Assembly (NCBI RefSeq): GCF_900187885.1 | Contig: NZ_FYEK01000028.1 | Span: 62,001 to 126,000, forward strand | Length of the DNA: 64,000 nucleotides | Direction: 5' to 3' | Origin: Thermoflexus hugenholtzii JAD2 | GTDB lineage: Bacteria > Chloroflexota > Anaerolineae > Thermoflexales > Thermoflexaceae | Part shown: positions 42,889-52,553 of the stretch, piece by piece | How positions within the stretch are numbered: the first letter of the stretch is position 1 | Layout: every line of letters starts with the position of its first letter | Notes under the pieces: model-generated | The model's input: the letters and a program-made list of their open reading frames with translations, nothing else | Databases searched by the model: none | Told to the model about the DNA's origin: nothing | Made by a program: the position numbers and the translations under genes

Positions 42889-44223
42889 ATGGTGCGCGGG
42901 CTGAAGTGGATCGGGATCCTGATCGGCCTGGCGCTGCTGGCCGCGTGCGCCACCCCCACGCCCCCGGCGCCCACGGCGACGCCGGCGGGGCCGGCTCACC
43001 CGGCGGCCCAACCCAGCCCCACCCCGGCCGCCTCCCCCACCCCCGCCGTGAAGAAGATCATCCTGGGCTTCACCGCCTCCCAGACCGGCAAGCTGACCAA
43101 GGAGTCCAAGGAACAGGTCCAGGGTTTGCAGCTCTGGCTGGAGGATCTCCAGCGGGCGGGGGGCATCCGGCTGCCCGACGGCACGGTGCTCCAGGTCGAG
43201 CTCAAGTTCTACGACGACGAGAGCGCCAAGGAACGGGTCCAACAGCTTTACGTCCGGCTGATCAACGAGGACAAGGCGGACTTCCTGATCAGCCCCTACA
43301 GCAGCGGCCTGGCTGACGCCGCGGCGGTGATCGCTGAGCAATACGGCAAGATCATGATCACCACGGGGGCTGCCTCCGACAGCACCTACGAGAAGGGCTA
43401 CCAGCACATCTTCCAGATCTACACCCCGGCCAGCCGTTATCTGACGGGGGCCATCGACTTCCTCAAGAAGATGGATCCGAACGCCAAGCGGATCGCCATC
43501 GTTTATGAGAACGAGAAGTTCTCCACCGACGTGGTGAACGCCGCCAAGCCGTATGCGGAGAGCCAGGGCTTCGAGGTGGTGCTCTTCGAGGGCTACGAGA
43601 CCGGGACCACCGATTTCGGGCCGTTCATCAACAAGATCATGGCCGCCAAGCCGGATGCCATCATCGGCGGCGGTCACTTCCAGGACGGCTCCACGCTGGC
43701 CAAGCAGCTCTTCGAGAAGAAGGTGCCGGTGAAGATGATCGCCCTGCTGGTGGCCCCGGCGGTGCCGGAGTTTGCCCAGTTGGGCGACGCGGCGGTGGGC
43801 GTGATCGGCCCCAGCCAGTGGGAGCCCGGCGCGAAATACTCGCCGGATTCGGCGAAGGCGGCGGGGCTGCCCTGGTATGGGCCGACGGTGGACCAGTTCG
43901 TCAGCGCCTACAAGGCCAAATACGGCTACGAGCCCGGCTATCATGCCGCCGGGGGCTACGCCGCCGGCCTGGTCCTTCAGAAGGCCATCGAGGACGCCGG
44001 CTCCACGGACACGGAGAAGGTGAAGGCGGCCCTCGAGAAGATGGACATCATGACCTTCTATGGCCGCATCCAGTTCGACACCGGGAAGGCCCACGGCAAG
44101 CAGATCGGCCACGAGATGGTCTATCTCCAGTGGCAGAAGGACGCCTCGGGGAACTTGATCCGTCCCATCGTCTGGCCGGAGGCCGCCCAGGCGGCGACGC
44201 CGCTCTATCCCCTGAGCCGGTGA
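42889..44223 (+). CDS. livJ: Branched-chain amino-acid-type ABC transporter substrate-binding lipoprotein
   Basis: 444 residues from the ATG at 42889, with AGGAGGTTGCG upstream. Signal peptide with lipobox ALLAACATP (Cys near 20) and a Pro/Thr/Ala-rich linker. The Peripla_BP_6 fold follows: KIILGFTASQTGKLTKESKE, SPYSSGLADAAAVIAEQYG, TTGAASDSTYEKGY and VIGPSQWEPGAKYSP. It delivers substrate to the LivHM permease encoded next. The true substrate (amino acid, amide or urea-like compound) cannot be told from sequence. Confidence 0.88.
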   Translation: MVRGLKWIGILIGLALLAACATPTPPAPTATPAGPAHPAAQPSPTPAASPTPAVKKIILGFTASQTGKLTKESKEQVQGLQLWLEDLQRAGGIRLPDGTVLQVELKFYDDESAKERVQQLYVRLINEDKADFLISPYSSGLADAAAVIAEQYGKIMITTGAASDSTYEKGYQHIFQIYTPASRYLTGAIDFLKKMDPNAKRIAIVYENEKFSTDVVNAAKPYAESQGFEVVLFEGYETGTTDFGPFINKIMAAKPDAIIGGGHFQDGSTLAKQLFEKKVPVKMIALLVAPAVPEFAQLGDAAVGVIGPSQWEPGAKYSPDSAKAAGLPWYGPTVDQFVSAYKAKYGYEPGYHAAGGYAAGLVLQKAIEDAGSTDTEKVKAALEKMDIMTFYGRIQFDTGKAHGKQIGHEMVYLQWQKDASGNLIRPIVWPEAAQAATPLYPLSR

Positions 44224-44231
44224 AGCGGCGC

Positions 44232-44261
44232 GGGCCGGGGGGATCCTTCTCCTCCCGGCCC
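44232..44261 (+). terminator. GC-rich hairpin between livJ and livH, possible attenuator
   Basis: GGGCCGGG (44232-44239) pairs with CCCGGCCC (44254-44261) across a 14-base loop, 9 bases after the livJ stop. No T-run follows, so it is more likely an mRNA-stabilising or partial-termination structure that lets livJ be made in excess over the permease. Confidence 0.4.
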
Positions 44262-44338
44262 CGAACCGTTGGGGCAGTGTCGGATCGTCGGGTTATGCCA
44301 TCTGAGGAACTTCACCATTGATCCGGGAGGAGGCTCGG

Positions 44339-45199
44339 GTGGATCCGGGAGTGTTGCTGGCCTCGCTCATCGATGGGCTGTTGCTGGGCTTCGTTTACGG
44401 CCTGGCCGCCATGGGGCTCACCTTGATCTGGGGCGTGATGCGGGTGATCAACCTGGCCCACGGCCCGGTCATCGCCCTGGGGATGTTCGGCGTCTATCTG
44501 CTCTTCGCCCAGGCCGGGGTGCATCCTTACGTGGGGCTGTTCGTCGTGGCCCTCCTGGGCCTGCTCTCCGGCGTCCTGATCTACGCCGTCGCCGTCCACC
44601 GCGTGCTCAACGCTCCTCACCTCTCGACGCTGCTGGCGACCTTCTCGGTCAACATGATGATCATCGGGGTGGGCACGGCCCTGTTCACCACCACCCCCCG
44701 TAACGTCAACCTCTCCCTGGGGAGCCTGACCCTGGGCCCGGTGGTCCTGTTGGGCACCCGGCTGGTGGCCGCCCTGGCGGCGCTGCTGATCGCCGCGGCC
44801 CTTTATCTGTTCCTTTACCGGACCACGCTCGGGAAGATGGTGCGGGCGGTGGCCAGCAACCGGTCCGCCGCGGAGCTGATGGGCATCCCCTCCACCCGGA
44901 TCCTGGCCCTGAGCTTCGGGCTGGGGACGATGTTGGCGGCGACGGCGGGGGGGCTGATCGCCACCTTCTTCCCGTTCACGATCCTGTCCGGCGGGACCTA
45001 TGAGCTGAAGAGCTTTGTGATCTGCGTGCTGGGCGGGCTGGGGAACCCCACCGGGGCCTTGCTGGGCGGCCTGATCCTGGGCGTCCTGGAAGGGCTCATC
45101 CCGGTCTTCCTGCCCACCGGCTGGGTCCCCGTCATCGAGTTCGCGATGTTCGTCCTGCTGCTGCTGGTGCGCCCCCAGGGATTGCTGGGAGAGCGATAG
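44339..45199 (+). CDS. livH: ABC transporter permease LivH
   Basis: 286 residues from the GTG at 44339, preferred because GGGAGGAGG ends 6 bases upstream; a TTG 21 bases earlier is the alternative. About eight membrane helices. Family stretches: VYGLAAMGLTLIWGVMRVIN with LAHGP, and the EAA-like loop KMVRAVASNRSAAELMGIP. It ends with LLVRPQGLLGER, the standard LivH end. Confidence 0.92.
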   Translation: MDPGVLLASLIDGLLLGFVYGLAAMGLTLIWGVMRVINLAHGPVIALGMFGVYLLFAQAGVHPYVGLFVVALLGLLSGVLIYAVAVHRVLNAPHLSTLLATFSVNMMIIGVGTALFTTTPRNVNLSLGSLTLGPVVLLGTRLVAALAALLIAAALYLFLYRTTLGKMVRAVASNRSAAELMGIPSTRILALSFGLGTMLAATAGGLIATFFPFTILSGGTYELKSFVICVLGGLGNPTGALLGGLILGVLEGLIPVFLPTGWVPVIEFAMFVLLLLVRPQGLLGER

Positions 45200-45225
45200 G
45201 GATCCTTTTGCCCGGGTGAAGGACG

Positions 45226-46190
45226 ATGGAGTTCTGGCGCTCGCGTTCCTTATGGATCACACTGATCGTCCTGCTGGGGGTGGGCCTGTGGCCGGTGGCC
45301 ACCGGCTCGGCCACCCTGCGCGAGGACCTGTTCCTGATTTTCATGCTGATCGTGCTGGCCTCCAGCCTGAACATCCTGCTGGGCTACACCGGATACGTCA
45401 ACTTCGGCCACATCGTCTTCTTCGGGCTGGGGGGCTACATCGGGTTCTACCTGATGCACCGCCACGGATGGGGGTTGTGGCCGGCGATGGCGGCGGCGGG
45501 GGTGACCACCGCCGTCCTGGCCCTGGGCCTGGGCGCGATCATCCTCCGGTTGCGGGGGGCTTACTTCGCCCTGGCCACCATCGGGATCAACGAGGCCGTC
45601 CGGGCCTTCGTGACCAACTTTGAGCCCTTCGGCGGCCCCACCGGCATGTCGCTGAACTTCGCCGTTTACAACGCCTACGGCGGGCCCGCCCGCGCCCTCT
45701 GGCTCAGCTACGGCACGCTGCTGGCCCTCGCCCTGCTCACGGTGGGGGTGAGCTTTGCGGTGAAGAGCTCCAAATTCGGGCTGGGGTTGATGGCCATCCG
45801 GGAGGACGAGGACGCCGCCCTCGTCCTGGGCGTGCGGGCCCCTCGCTGGAAGACCCTGGCCTACGCCCTCTCGGCGCTGTTCCCGGGCATGGTGGGGGTG
45901 CTGTTCTTCTTCAAGAACGGGAACATCGAGCCGGGGGATGCCTTCCGGCTTCATCTTTCCATTGAGACCATTGTGATGGTGATGCTGGGGGGACAGGGGA
46001 CGGTGTGGGGGCCGATCCTGGGGGCCGCGCTCTACGAGCGGCTCCGGGGTTACTTGCTCACCAGCCCCCTGTTCAAGAACCTGCACTTAGCCCTGGCGGG
46101 GGCCTTCCTGCTGCTGATCATCCTTTTCATACCGGCGGGCCTGATCGGCTGGCTGCGGGCCCGCTTCCCGGCTCTCCGGAGGATGCTGGC

Positions 46191-46194
<4 letters not shown>
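45226..46194 (+). CDS. livM: ABC transporter permease LivM
   Basis: 322 residues, about ten membrane helices. LNILLGYTGYVNFGHIVFFG near residue 45 and the cytoplasmic loop GLGLMAIREDEDAALVLGVR near residue 180 are typical of LivM. Pairs with LivH to form the membrane channel. Its stop overlaps the livG start (ATGA). Confidence 0.92.
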
Positions 46195-46948
<754 letters not shown>

Positions 46949-46952
<4 letters not shown>

Positions 46953-47659
46953 CTCTTCTGGAGGTCCGGGACCTGACATCCGGTTACGGAGAGGTGCAGA
47001 TCCTGTGGGGTCTTTCGTTCCGGCTGGAAGCCGGGCGGCTGACCACGCTCATCGGCGCCAACGGGTCCGGCAAGACCACCACCCTGCGCGCCGTGATGGG
47101 GTTGATCCGGCCGTGGCGGGGGGCGATCTTCTTCGACGGCCAGGACATCACGTTGCTTCCCCCACACCGGAAAGCGGCCATGGGGCTGATCCTGGTCCCC
47201 GAAGGCCGGCAGCTCTTCACCGATATGACGGTCCAGGAGAACCTGGAGATGGGAGCGGTGACCGGCCGGGCGCGCGCCCGCTTCCGCCAGAACCTGGATT
47301 ATGTTTTCGATCTCTTCCCCCGCCTGAAGGAACGCCGCCATCAGAAGGCGGGGACCCTCAGCGGGGGCGAGCAGCAGATGCTGGCCATCGCCCGGGCCCT
47401 CATGGCCGAACCCCGCGTGCTGTTCCTGGATGAGCCCTCCCTGGGCCTCTCCCCGCTTCTGGTGCTGAACCTTTTCGAGGTCATCCGGCGCCTGAAAGCC
47501 CAGGGGCTGACCATGCTCCTGGTGGAGCAGAACGTGCACCTGGCCCTGGCCGTCAGCGATTACGCCTATGTCCTCAGCGGCGGGCGGGTCGAGCTGGAGG
47601 GCCCCGCCCGCCAGATCGCCCGCGACGACCGGGTCCGTCAGGCCTACCTGGGTCTGTAG
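46949..47659 (+). CDS. livF: ABC transporter ATP-binding protein LivF
   Basis: 236 residues. Walker A GANGSGKTTTLRAVMG, signature GTLSGGEQQMLAIARALMA, Walker B VLFLDEPSLGLSP, and the LivF-type VPEGRQLFTDMTVQENLEMG. Last gene of the livJHMGF operon. No clear terminator follows; the next promoter begins 16 bases after the stop codon. Confidence 0.93.
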
Positions 47660-47674
47660 GGCTTTGCCTCGCGT

Positions 47675-47727
47675 TTGACACACCGGCCCCTCCGATTTAT
47701 CCTTCTATACGGGTAGGGGGTAACCCG
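47675..47727 (+). promoter_or_regulatory. Promoter with CsoR/CstR-type operator
   Basis: TTGACA (47675-47680), 17 bases, TATCCT (47698-47703). Immediately downstream, over the expected start point, is the G-tract dyad CGGGT-AGGGGGTA-ACCCG (47710-47727). CsoR-family operators have this G-tract inverted-repeat form. The operon encodes a CsoR-family repressor, so autoregulation is likely. Confidence 0.72.
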
Positions 47728-47805
47728 GTTATCGCCCCCTCACCGCCCGGGATCCGGGAGGATCCCTCGCCGCGGGATTCCGCGTCGAAGGAGGTGAGGC
47801 GAGCG

Positions 47806-48000
47806 ATGCCGCTTTACGAATATCGCTGTCGCGCCTGCGGCGCCGAGTTCGAGCGCCTGGTGCGGTGGAACACCCCGACGGAGGAGATCGAATGCCCCCG
47901 CTGCGGCCGGCGGGAGGCGGAGAAGCGCCTCTCTCTTTTCGCCACGGCAGGGACCGGGAGCGAGCTCCGCCGGGGATCCACCTGCGGACCGGTCACCTGA
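47806..48000 (+). CDS. FmdB-family zinc-ribbon protein
   Basis: 64 residues from the ATG at 47806 (MPLYEYRCRACGAEFERLV), the exact start of this family. Two C-x2-C knuckles, CRACG and CPRCG, bind zinc. A Cys near the end (GSTCGPVT) is extra. Function unknown; the family is common beside transport or redox genes. First gene of a four-gene operon. Confidence 0.85.
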   Translation: MPLYEYRCRACGAEFERLVRWNTPTEEIECPRCGRREAEKRLSLFATAGTGSELRRGSTCGPVT

Positions 48001-48052
48001 GGGATCCGCTGAGCCGGGGCCGGTGGCCCCGTTCGATCGTAAGGAGCATCCG

Positions 48053-48322
48053 ATGATCGATCTCCCTCCGGATGCGGAACAGCGCCTCATCCGCCGCCTC
48101 CGGCGTATCCAGGGGCAGGCCCGGGGGATCGAGCGGATGATCCAGGAGGGGCGGGATTGCCGGGAGGTGCTGGAGCAGCTGGCCGCCCTGCAGGCCGCCG
48201 CCCGCCAGGCCTTCCTGTTCGCCTCCCGGTCTTACCTTCAGGCATGCGCCCAGGAGGATCCGGCCCACGCGGTCCCCGCACTGCGCGACCTCCTGGAGGC
48301 CCTGAAACGGTTGCCCTCCTGA
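48053..48322 (+). CDS. CsoR-family repressor, CstR-like (Cys-Tyr-Cys)
   Basis: 89 residues, an all-helical DUF156 protein (LIRRLRRIQGQARGIERMIQ is the DNA-contact helix). Copper-sensing CsoR uses C36, H61 and C65; in this protein the same numbers are C36, Tyr61 and C65. Loss of the histidine with both cysteines kept is the pattern of CstR, which senses persulfides by forming a di- or trisulfide bridge. The OsmC protein two genes downstream and the rhodanese elsewhere in the window fit a sulfur theme. Confidence 0.8.
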   Translation: MIDLPPDAEQRLIRRLRRIQGQARGIERMIQEGRDCREVLEQLAALQAAARQAFLFASRSYLQACAQEDPAHAVPALRDLLEALKRLPS

Positions 48323-48345
48323 CCGATCCGGCTTCGAGGTCCTCC

Positions 48346-48609
48346 ATGGGGAACTACTGGTGGGAAGCAGAAGGCTCGCCATCGAAGCCTCGGGCGAAGA
48401 AGCGCCGCGCGTCCCAAGCGCTGGCCGAAGGCCCCTCCTTGACTTTCTCCCTGCACCCCCCGCAGGAAGCGGAGCAGGCCGTGGAGATCCACCGGGCAGG
48501 GGATCCCTGCCCCAACTGCGGGTTCGCCCGTCTGGAATACGATGGGTATTTCAACCTCCACTGCCCGATCTGCGGTTTCCGCACCGGCGCCCGCGGCGCC
48601 TGCACCTGA
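48346..48609 (+). CDS. Small zinc-ribbon protein
   Basis: 87 residues from the ATG at 48346. The first half is basic and without motif; the second half is a zinc ribbon CPNCGFARLEYDGYFNLHCP with a partner CPICGFR. The final residues are ARGACT. No known function. The start is uncertain as no strong ribosome-binding site is seen; downstream in-frame starts are possible. Confidence 0.6.
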   Translation: MGNYWWEAEGSPSKPRAKKRRASQALAEGPSLTFSLHPPQEAEQAVEIHRAGDPCPNCGFARLEYDGYFNLHCPICGFRTGARGACT

Positions 48610-48668
48610 TAACCGGACCCACCGGGGGCGGCGCCCCCGATCCCATCTGATCTGAGGAGGAGTCCTCA

Positions 48669-49166
48669 ATGGCCACCGAGATCCGTCTTGATCTGCTGGA
48701 CCCTCAAGGGATGAAAATGGAGGCCCGCACACCCAGCGGTCACGCGGTGATCATGGACGCGGCCCCGGACATCGGGGGGACCAATGAGGGGCCGCGGCCG
48801 ATGGAGCTGGTGCTGGTCGCCCTGGCCGGATGCACGGCCATGGACGTCCTCTCCATCCTCCGGAAGAAGCGCCAGCCCCTGGAAGGATTCGCCATGGAGG
48901 TGCGGGCCGAGCGCGCCCCGGAGCACCCCAAAGTTTACACGGACATCAATCTCCTCTATATCATCCGGGGGAACGTGGATCCTCAGGCGGTGGTTCGGGC
49001 GATCGAGCTCTCAGCCACCAAATATTGCTCGGTCAGCGCCATGCTCCGGAAGACTGCCCGAATCCGCTACCGCTACCGCATCGAGCCGACCGCGTCGGGG
49101 GCCTCGCCTGTCGAGGGCGAATATCGGATGGAAGAGGTCCCGGCCTCCGCCGGATCCACGGGCTGA
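48669..49166 (+). CDS. OsmC-family peroxidase-like protein
   Basis: 165 residues with GAGGAGGAG upstream of the ATG. The two redox cysteines are C55 in LVALAGCTAMDVLS and C120 in ATKYCSVSAML. OsmC/Ohr proteins reduce organic hydroperoxides and, in related cases, fatty-acid or sulfur hydroperoxides and persulfides, with this Cys pair. It is the standard Cys form and a useful comparison for the TGA-containing relative at 23885. Under the CstR-like repressor it may act on reactive sulfur species; that is inference. Confidence 0.88.
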   Translation: MATEIRLDLLDPQGMKMEARTPSGHAVIMDAAPDIGGTNEGPRPMELVLVALAGCTAMDVLSILRKKRQPLEGFAMEVRAERAPEHPKVYTDINLLYIIRGNVDPQAVVRAIELSATKYCSVSAMLRKTARIRYRYRIEPTASGASPVEGEYRMEEVPASAGSTG

Positions 49167-49178
49167 AGGCTACCAGAC

Positions 49179-50213
49179 TCATACGAAGAAGAAGGCGATC
49201 CCCAGCATGCCGTAGACGGCCAGCAGCTGGGCGCCCTCCAGCCAGTTGGTCTCTCCATCCAGTGCAATGAAGGATGCGATGGCCCCCGCCATCATCAGCG
49301 CCATCAGCTCCAGGGGATGGAAGACCAGGTCCATCGGCCGCCCCAGGGCTAAGCTGGCGAAGACCAGGACGGGGGCCACCAGCAGGGCGATCTGCAAGCT
49401 GGAGCCTACCGCGATCTCCAGGGAGAGATCCATCTGGTTCTCCGCCGCCATCTGGACGGCCACCAGGTGCTCCGCCACATTGCCGACCAAGGGGATGAGG
49501 ATGATCCCGACGAAGAACTCCGTCAGGCCCAGGGCGTGCAGGGCCGGCTCCAGGGCGTGAACCAGGATCTCGCTCATGACCACCACGCCCAGGGTGGCCA
49601 GGGCCAGGATCCCCAGGGCCTGGGGGAGCGTCCAGCGGGCGTGGGCGACGGCGTGTCCTCCCAGGGGCTCCCGGGCGCGCAGGGTATAAAGCACGCTGAG
49701 GATATAAAGGGCCAGCATCAACCCCGCCACCCCCAGGCTGAGGGCCTCCACCGCTTCGGGATGGTGAGCAGCGATGGTGTGGCTGAACAGAGAGGGGACC
49801 CCCAGGGCGATGAAGGCGAGGACCGTCATCGTGGTCAGGACCCCGGCCCGCTGCTGAGAGAACCGCTGGATCCCATGACGCCATCCCCCAACCGCCAGGC
49901 TCAGCCCCATCACCAGCAGCAGGTTCCCCAGGATGGATCCCGTGATGGAGGCTTTGACCAGGTCCAACAGCCCGGCCCGGATGCCGGCCAGGGCGATGAT
50001 CAGCTCCGCGGCGTTGCCCAGGGTAGCGTTGAGCAACCCTCCGATCACCGGGCCGGTGCGGGCGGCCAGCTCCTCCGTGGCCTCCCCGATCAGGGCCGCC
50101 AGCGGGATCAGGGCCAGGGCGCTGAGGGCCAGCTCAGGGATCGGTCCCGCCCGAAGGAGGACCGCCCCCAGGGCGAGGGGAACCGCGAGCAGCATCAATC
50201 TGGACCATGTCAT
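49179..50213 (-). CDS. cax: Calcium/proton exchanger (CaCA family)
   Basis: 344 residues from the ATG at 50213 ([13 protein letters not shown]). About eleven membrane helices. The two alpha repeats carry the Cax signatures: [20 protein letters not shown] near residue 57 and [19 protein letters not shown] near residue 235, each with the catalytic Glu. It exports Ca(II) in exchange for protons. It is convergent with the OsmC gene, 12 bases apart. Confidence 0.93.
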   Translation of the reverse strand: MTWSRLMLLAVPLALGAVLLRAGPIPELALSALALIPLAALIGEATEELAARTGPVIGGLLNATLGNAAELIIALAGIRAGLLDLVKASITGSILGNLLLVMGLSLAVGGWRHGIQRFSQQRAGVLTTMTVLAFIALGVPSLFSHTIAAHHPEAVEALSLGVAGLMLALYILSVLYTLRAREPLGGHAVAHARWTLPQALGILALATLGVVVMSEILVHALEPALHALGLTEFFVGIILIPLVGNVAEHLVAVQMAAENQMDLSLEIAVGSSLQIALLVAPVLVFASLALGRPMDLVFHPLELMALMMAGAIASFIALDGETNWLEGAQLLAVYGMLGIAFFFV

Positions 50214-50244
50214 CGTTGATGACCTCCCGGATGGGATTCCCTCA

Positions 50245-50415
50245 GGGTCGCAGCGGAAACTGCTCCTACAAACACATCGATCTTCCCGCAGGAGGAGCCT
50301 CCACCCCAAACCTCCGCCTTTGATGGCGAAAAGGTCGCAGCGAAGGCTGCTCCTGCAACCCGAGCCCTCTGTCTTCGAGACGGGAAGGGTTCGCGGCTAA
50401 AGCCGCTCCTACAGG
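50245..50415. repeat. Cluster of palindromic interspersed repeats
   Basis: About three degenerate copies of the repeat seen between gcvPA and gcvPB: right arms GCTCCTACAA (50262-50271), GCTCCTGCAA (50349-50358) and CCGCTCCTACAG (50404-50415) are each preceded by a (C)GCNGC-(G)AA-GC stem and by a CTTCGA/TTTGAT segment. Located in the 380-base gap between the calcium exchanger and the CNNM gene, both on the minus strand. Confidence 0.75.
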
Positions 50416-50515
50416 GAGCGATTTCCCCTGTCCAGCGACGGACGCTTGTTTTCCCGTGCGGGTCGGATGGTGCTCCGCTGTAAGGGACCGGGATGATCCC
50501 GGGAAACGCCTTTGC

Positions 50516-50580
50516 TCGACCTGCGAGGGCTTCGCTTCCGTGGCGGAGACCGGCCGAAATTCATTTCGACCTGCGAGGGC
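50516..50580. repeat. Short direct repeat with palindrome
   Basis: TCGACCTGCGAGGGC occurs at 50516-50530 and 50566-50580. Just before the second copy is CCGAAATTCATTTCG, close in sequence to the perfect palindrome at 57329-57346. Probably a second small repeat family, in noncoding DNA after the CNNM gene. Confidence 0.6.
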
Positions 50581-50593
50581 GAGCGATCCGCCT

Positions 50594-51850
50594 TCAGCCT
50601 TCAACGGCGGTCTCCAGGCGGCGGACCCGGAGCTTGCGGATGCGGCGCCCGAGGACCTCCTCCACCCGGAACTCCAGGCCCTGATCCGTGAAGACCTCGC
50701 CCGCCGCCGGGATGCGGCCCAGGCGCTCGTAGACGTAACCGGCCAGGGTGTCAGCGCCCTCGGAGGGCAGAGGCACACCCAGCACCCGCTCGGCTTCCTC
50801 CAGATCCACCCGGCCATCGAAGAGATAGGTCCGCTCGTCCAGGGGGAGGACCAGGGGCTCCTCGGAACGATCGAATTCGTCCTGGATCTCGCCGACGATC
50901 TCCTCCAGGATGTCCTCGATGGTGACCAGCCCGGCCACGCCGCCGTATTCGTCCACCACGATGGCCATATGGACCCGGCGCTGCTGCATCTCGCGGAGGA
51001 GGTCCACGATGCGCTTGCCCTCAGGGACGAAATACGGCGGGCGCAGGAGCTCCCGGAGGGAGACCTCCCGGATCCCATCCCGGAGCAGCCGGAGGAGATC
51101 CTTGGCGTAGAGCACGCCGACGATGTGGTCGATGGTGCCCTCATAGACGGGGATGCGGGAATAACCGGCCTGGAGGATCACGTGGAGGGCCTCGGAGAGG
51201 GAGGCGGTCACCGGGATGGCCACCATGTCCGGCCGCGGCACCATGATCTCCCCGACGACGGTGTCGTGCAGCTCGAAGATCGAGACGATCATCTCCTTCT
51301 CGGTGGCCTCGATGGCCCCGCCCTCTTCCCCGGCATCCACCAGGGTCCGGAGCCCGGCTTCATCCACCAGGGGGGCCGCCCGCCCATCGGCGCGCGGGCT
51401 CAAGCGCGCCGCCAGACGGCGCAACGGGGCGAAGAGCCCGCGCAGGGCCAGGAGGGTGAAGGTGGCCGGGATGGCCAGGGATCGGGCGCAGCGGCTTCCC
51501 AGGGCCCGGGGCCAGGCCTCGCCAGGCCCGTGCAGCCCCCAGGCCAGGGCCAGCCAGAAAAGGAGGATCAGGGCCATCGACGCCCGGCCCTGGAACAGCC
51601 CCAGCGTCCCCCACCCGGCCACTGCGAGATCCAGGAAGAGAAGGGTCAGCCGCATCGTCTGCAGCCGGATGGCGCTGTCCTCGGCCAGGCGGTTCAACCA
51701 TGCGGCGAGGAAACGACCCTCTTGCACCCAGGCCCGACGCTGGGCTTCCGGGAGGGCGAGGATCGCCGCTTCCGAGGCCAGCACCCATGCCCGCAGCGTC
51801 AAGCCGACCAGCACCCCCCATCCAAAGACCCAGCCACTCCTGTCTTCCAT
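50594..51850 (-). CDS. CNNM/CorC-family membrane protein with CBS domains
   Basis: 418 residues. Three or four membrane helices in residues 1-170 (reduced CNNM transmembrane domain), then EKEMIVSIFELHDTVVGEIM, two CBS modules (MVAIPVTASLSEALHVILQA; HMAIVVDEYGGVAGLVTIED with ILEEIVGEIQDEFD) and a C-terminal CorC_HlyC domain. Members are linked to magnesium or cobalt efflux. The short transmembrane part is somewhat divergent (for instance FLAAWLNRLAEDSAIR). Confidence 0.88.
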   Translation of the reverse strand: MEDRSGWVFGWGVLVGLTLRAWVLASEAAILALPEAQRRAWVQEGRFLAAWLNRLAEDSAIRLQTMRLTLLFLDLAVAGWGTLGLFQGRASMALILLFWLALAWGLHGPGEAWPRALGSRCARSLAIPATFTLLALRGLFAPLRRLAARLSPRADGRAAPLVDEAGLRTLVDAGEEGGAIEATEKEMIVSIFELHDTVVGEIMVPRPDMVAIPVTASLSEALHVILQAGYSRIPVYEGTIDHIVGVLYAKDLLRLLRDGIREVSLRELLRPPYFVPEGKRIVDLLREMQQRRVHMAIVVDEYGGVAGLVTIEDILEEIVGEIQDEFDRSEEPLVLPLDERTYLFDGRVDLEEAERVLGVPLPSEGADTLAGYVYERLGRIPAAGEVFTDQGLEFRVEEVLGRRIRKLRVRRLETAVEG

Positions 51851-51860
51851 ACGCCCCCTC

Positions 51861-52535
51861 TTAGGCCGATCCCAACCCCTCGTCCAGGTAGGCTTTGATG
51901 TTGTGCTCCACAGCGTACGCCGCCGCCTCGGCGCGGTTGGAGAGCCCCAGCTTGCTGAGGATGCTGCTCACGTAGTTGCGGACGGTGCCCTCGCTGAGGA
52001 AGAGGATCTGGGCGATCTCCCGGTTGGTCTTCCCCTCGGCGATCAGGGCGAGCACGCGCAGCTCCTGCTCGGTGAGGTCCCTGAAGGCGGAGGCCATGGC
52101 GCTGCGGCGGGCGGCCCGCACATGCCGGAGCAGGCGAGGGGTTACGGAAGGATCGATGAGAGCCTCCCCCCGGGCCACTCGTTCGATGGCCATGATGAGC
52201 TCGTCGCTGCCGATCTGCTTGAGCACATAGCCAGAGGCCCCGGCCTCGATGGCCTCCAGGAGGAGCTCGTCCTCCGCGTAGGAGGTCAACATGATCACCC
52301 GGGTCTCCGGGAGGGCTTCGACGATCCGCCGCGTCGCCTCGATACCGTTGCCGCCGGGGAGGCGGATATCCATCACCACCACATCCGGGCGGTGATCCAA
52401 AGCCTTCTGAACCGCCTCCTCCGCCGAGCCCGCCTCCGCCACCACCCGGAAATCCGGGCGCCGCTCCAGCAACGCCCGCAGGCCCACCCGCACCACTTCG
52501 TGGTCATCGACGATCATGATCCGGATCGTGCGCAT
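51861..52535 (-). CDS. NarL/LuxR-type response regulator
   Basis: 224 residues. Receiver with [13 protein letters not shown], phospho-Asp in [13 protein letters not shown] (about residue 57), LTSYAED and GYVLKQ. C-terminal LuxR helix-turn-helix: [20 protein letters not shown] and [20 protein letters not shown], similar to DevR/DosR. No histidine kinase is adjacent, so its partner is elsewhere. It lies 18 bases after the patatin gene and 10 before the CNNM gene, all on one strand. Confidence 0.92.
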   Translation of the reverse strand: MRTIRIMIVDDHEVVRVGLRALLERRPDFRVVAEAGSAEEAVQKALDHRPDVVVMDIRLPGGNGIEATRRIVEALPETRVIMLTSYAEDELLLEAIEAGASGYVLKQIGSDELIMAIERVARGEALIDPSVTPRLLRHVRAARRSAMASAFRDLTEQELRVLALIAEGKTNREIAQILFLSEGTVRNYVSSILSKLGLSNRAEAAAYAVEHNIKAYLDEGLGSA

Positions 52536-52553
52536 TTGGGAACGACCCTCCGT

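Noticed and set aside
47806-49166. Copper-response operon under CsoR
   Set aside because: The copper ligand His61 is Tyr and there is no copper ATPase or HMA protein in the operon.
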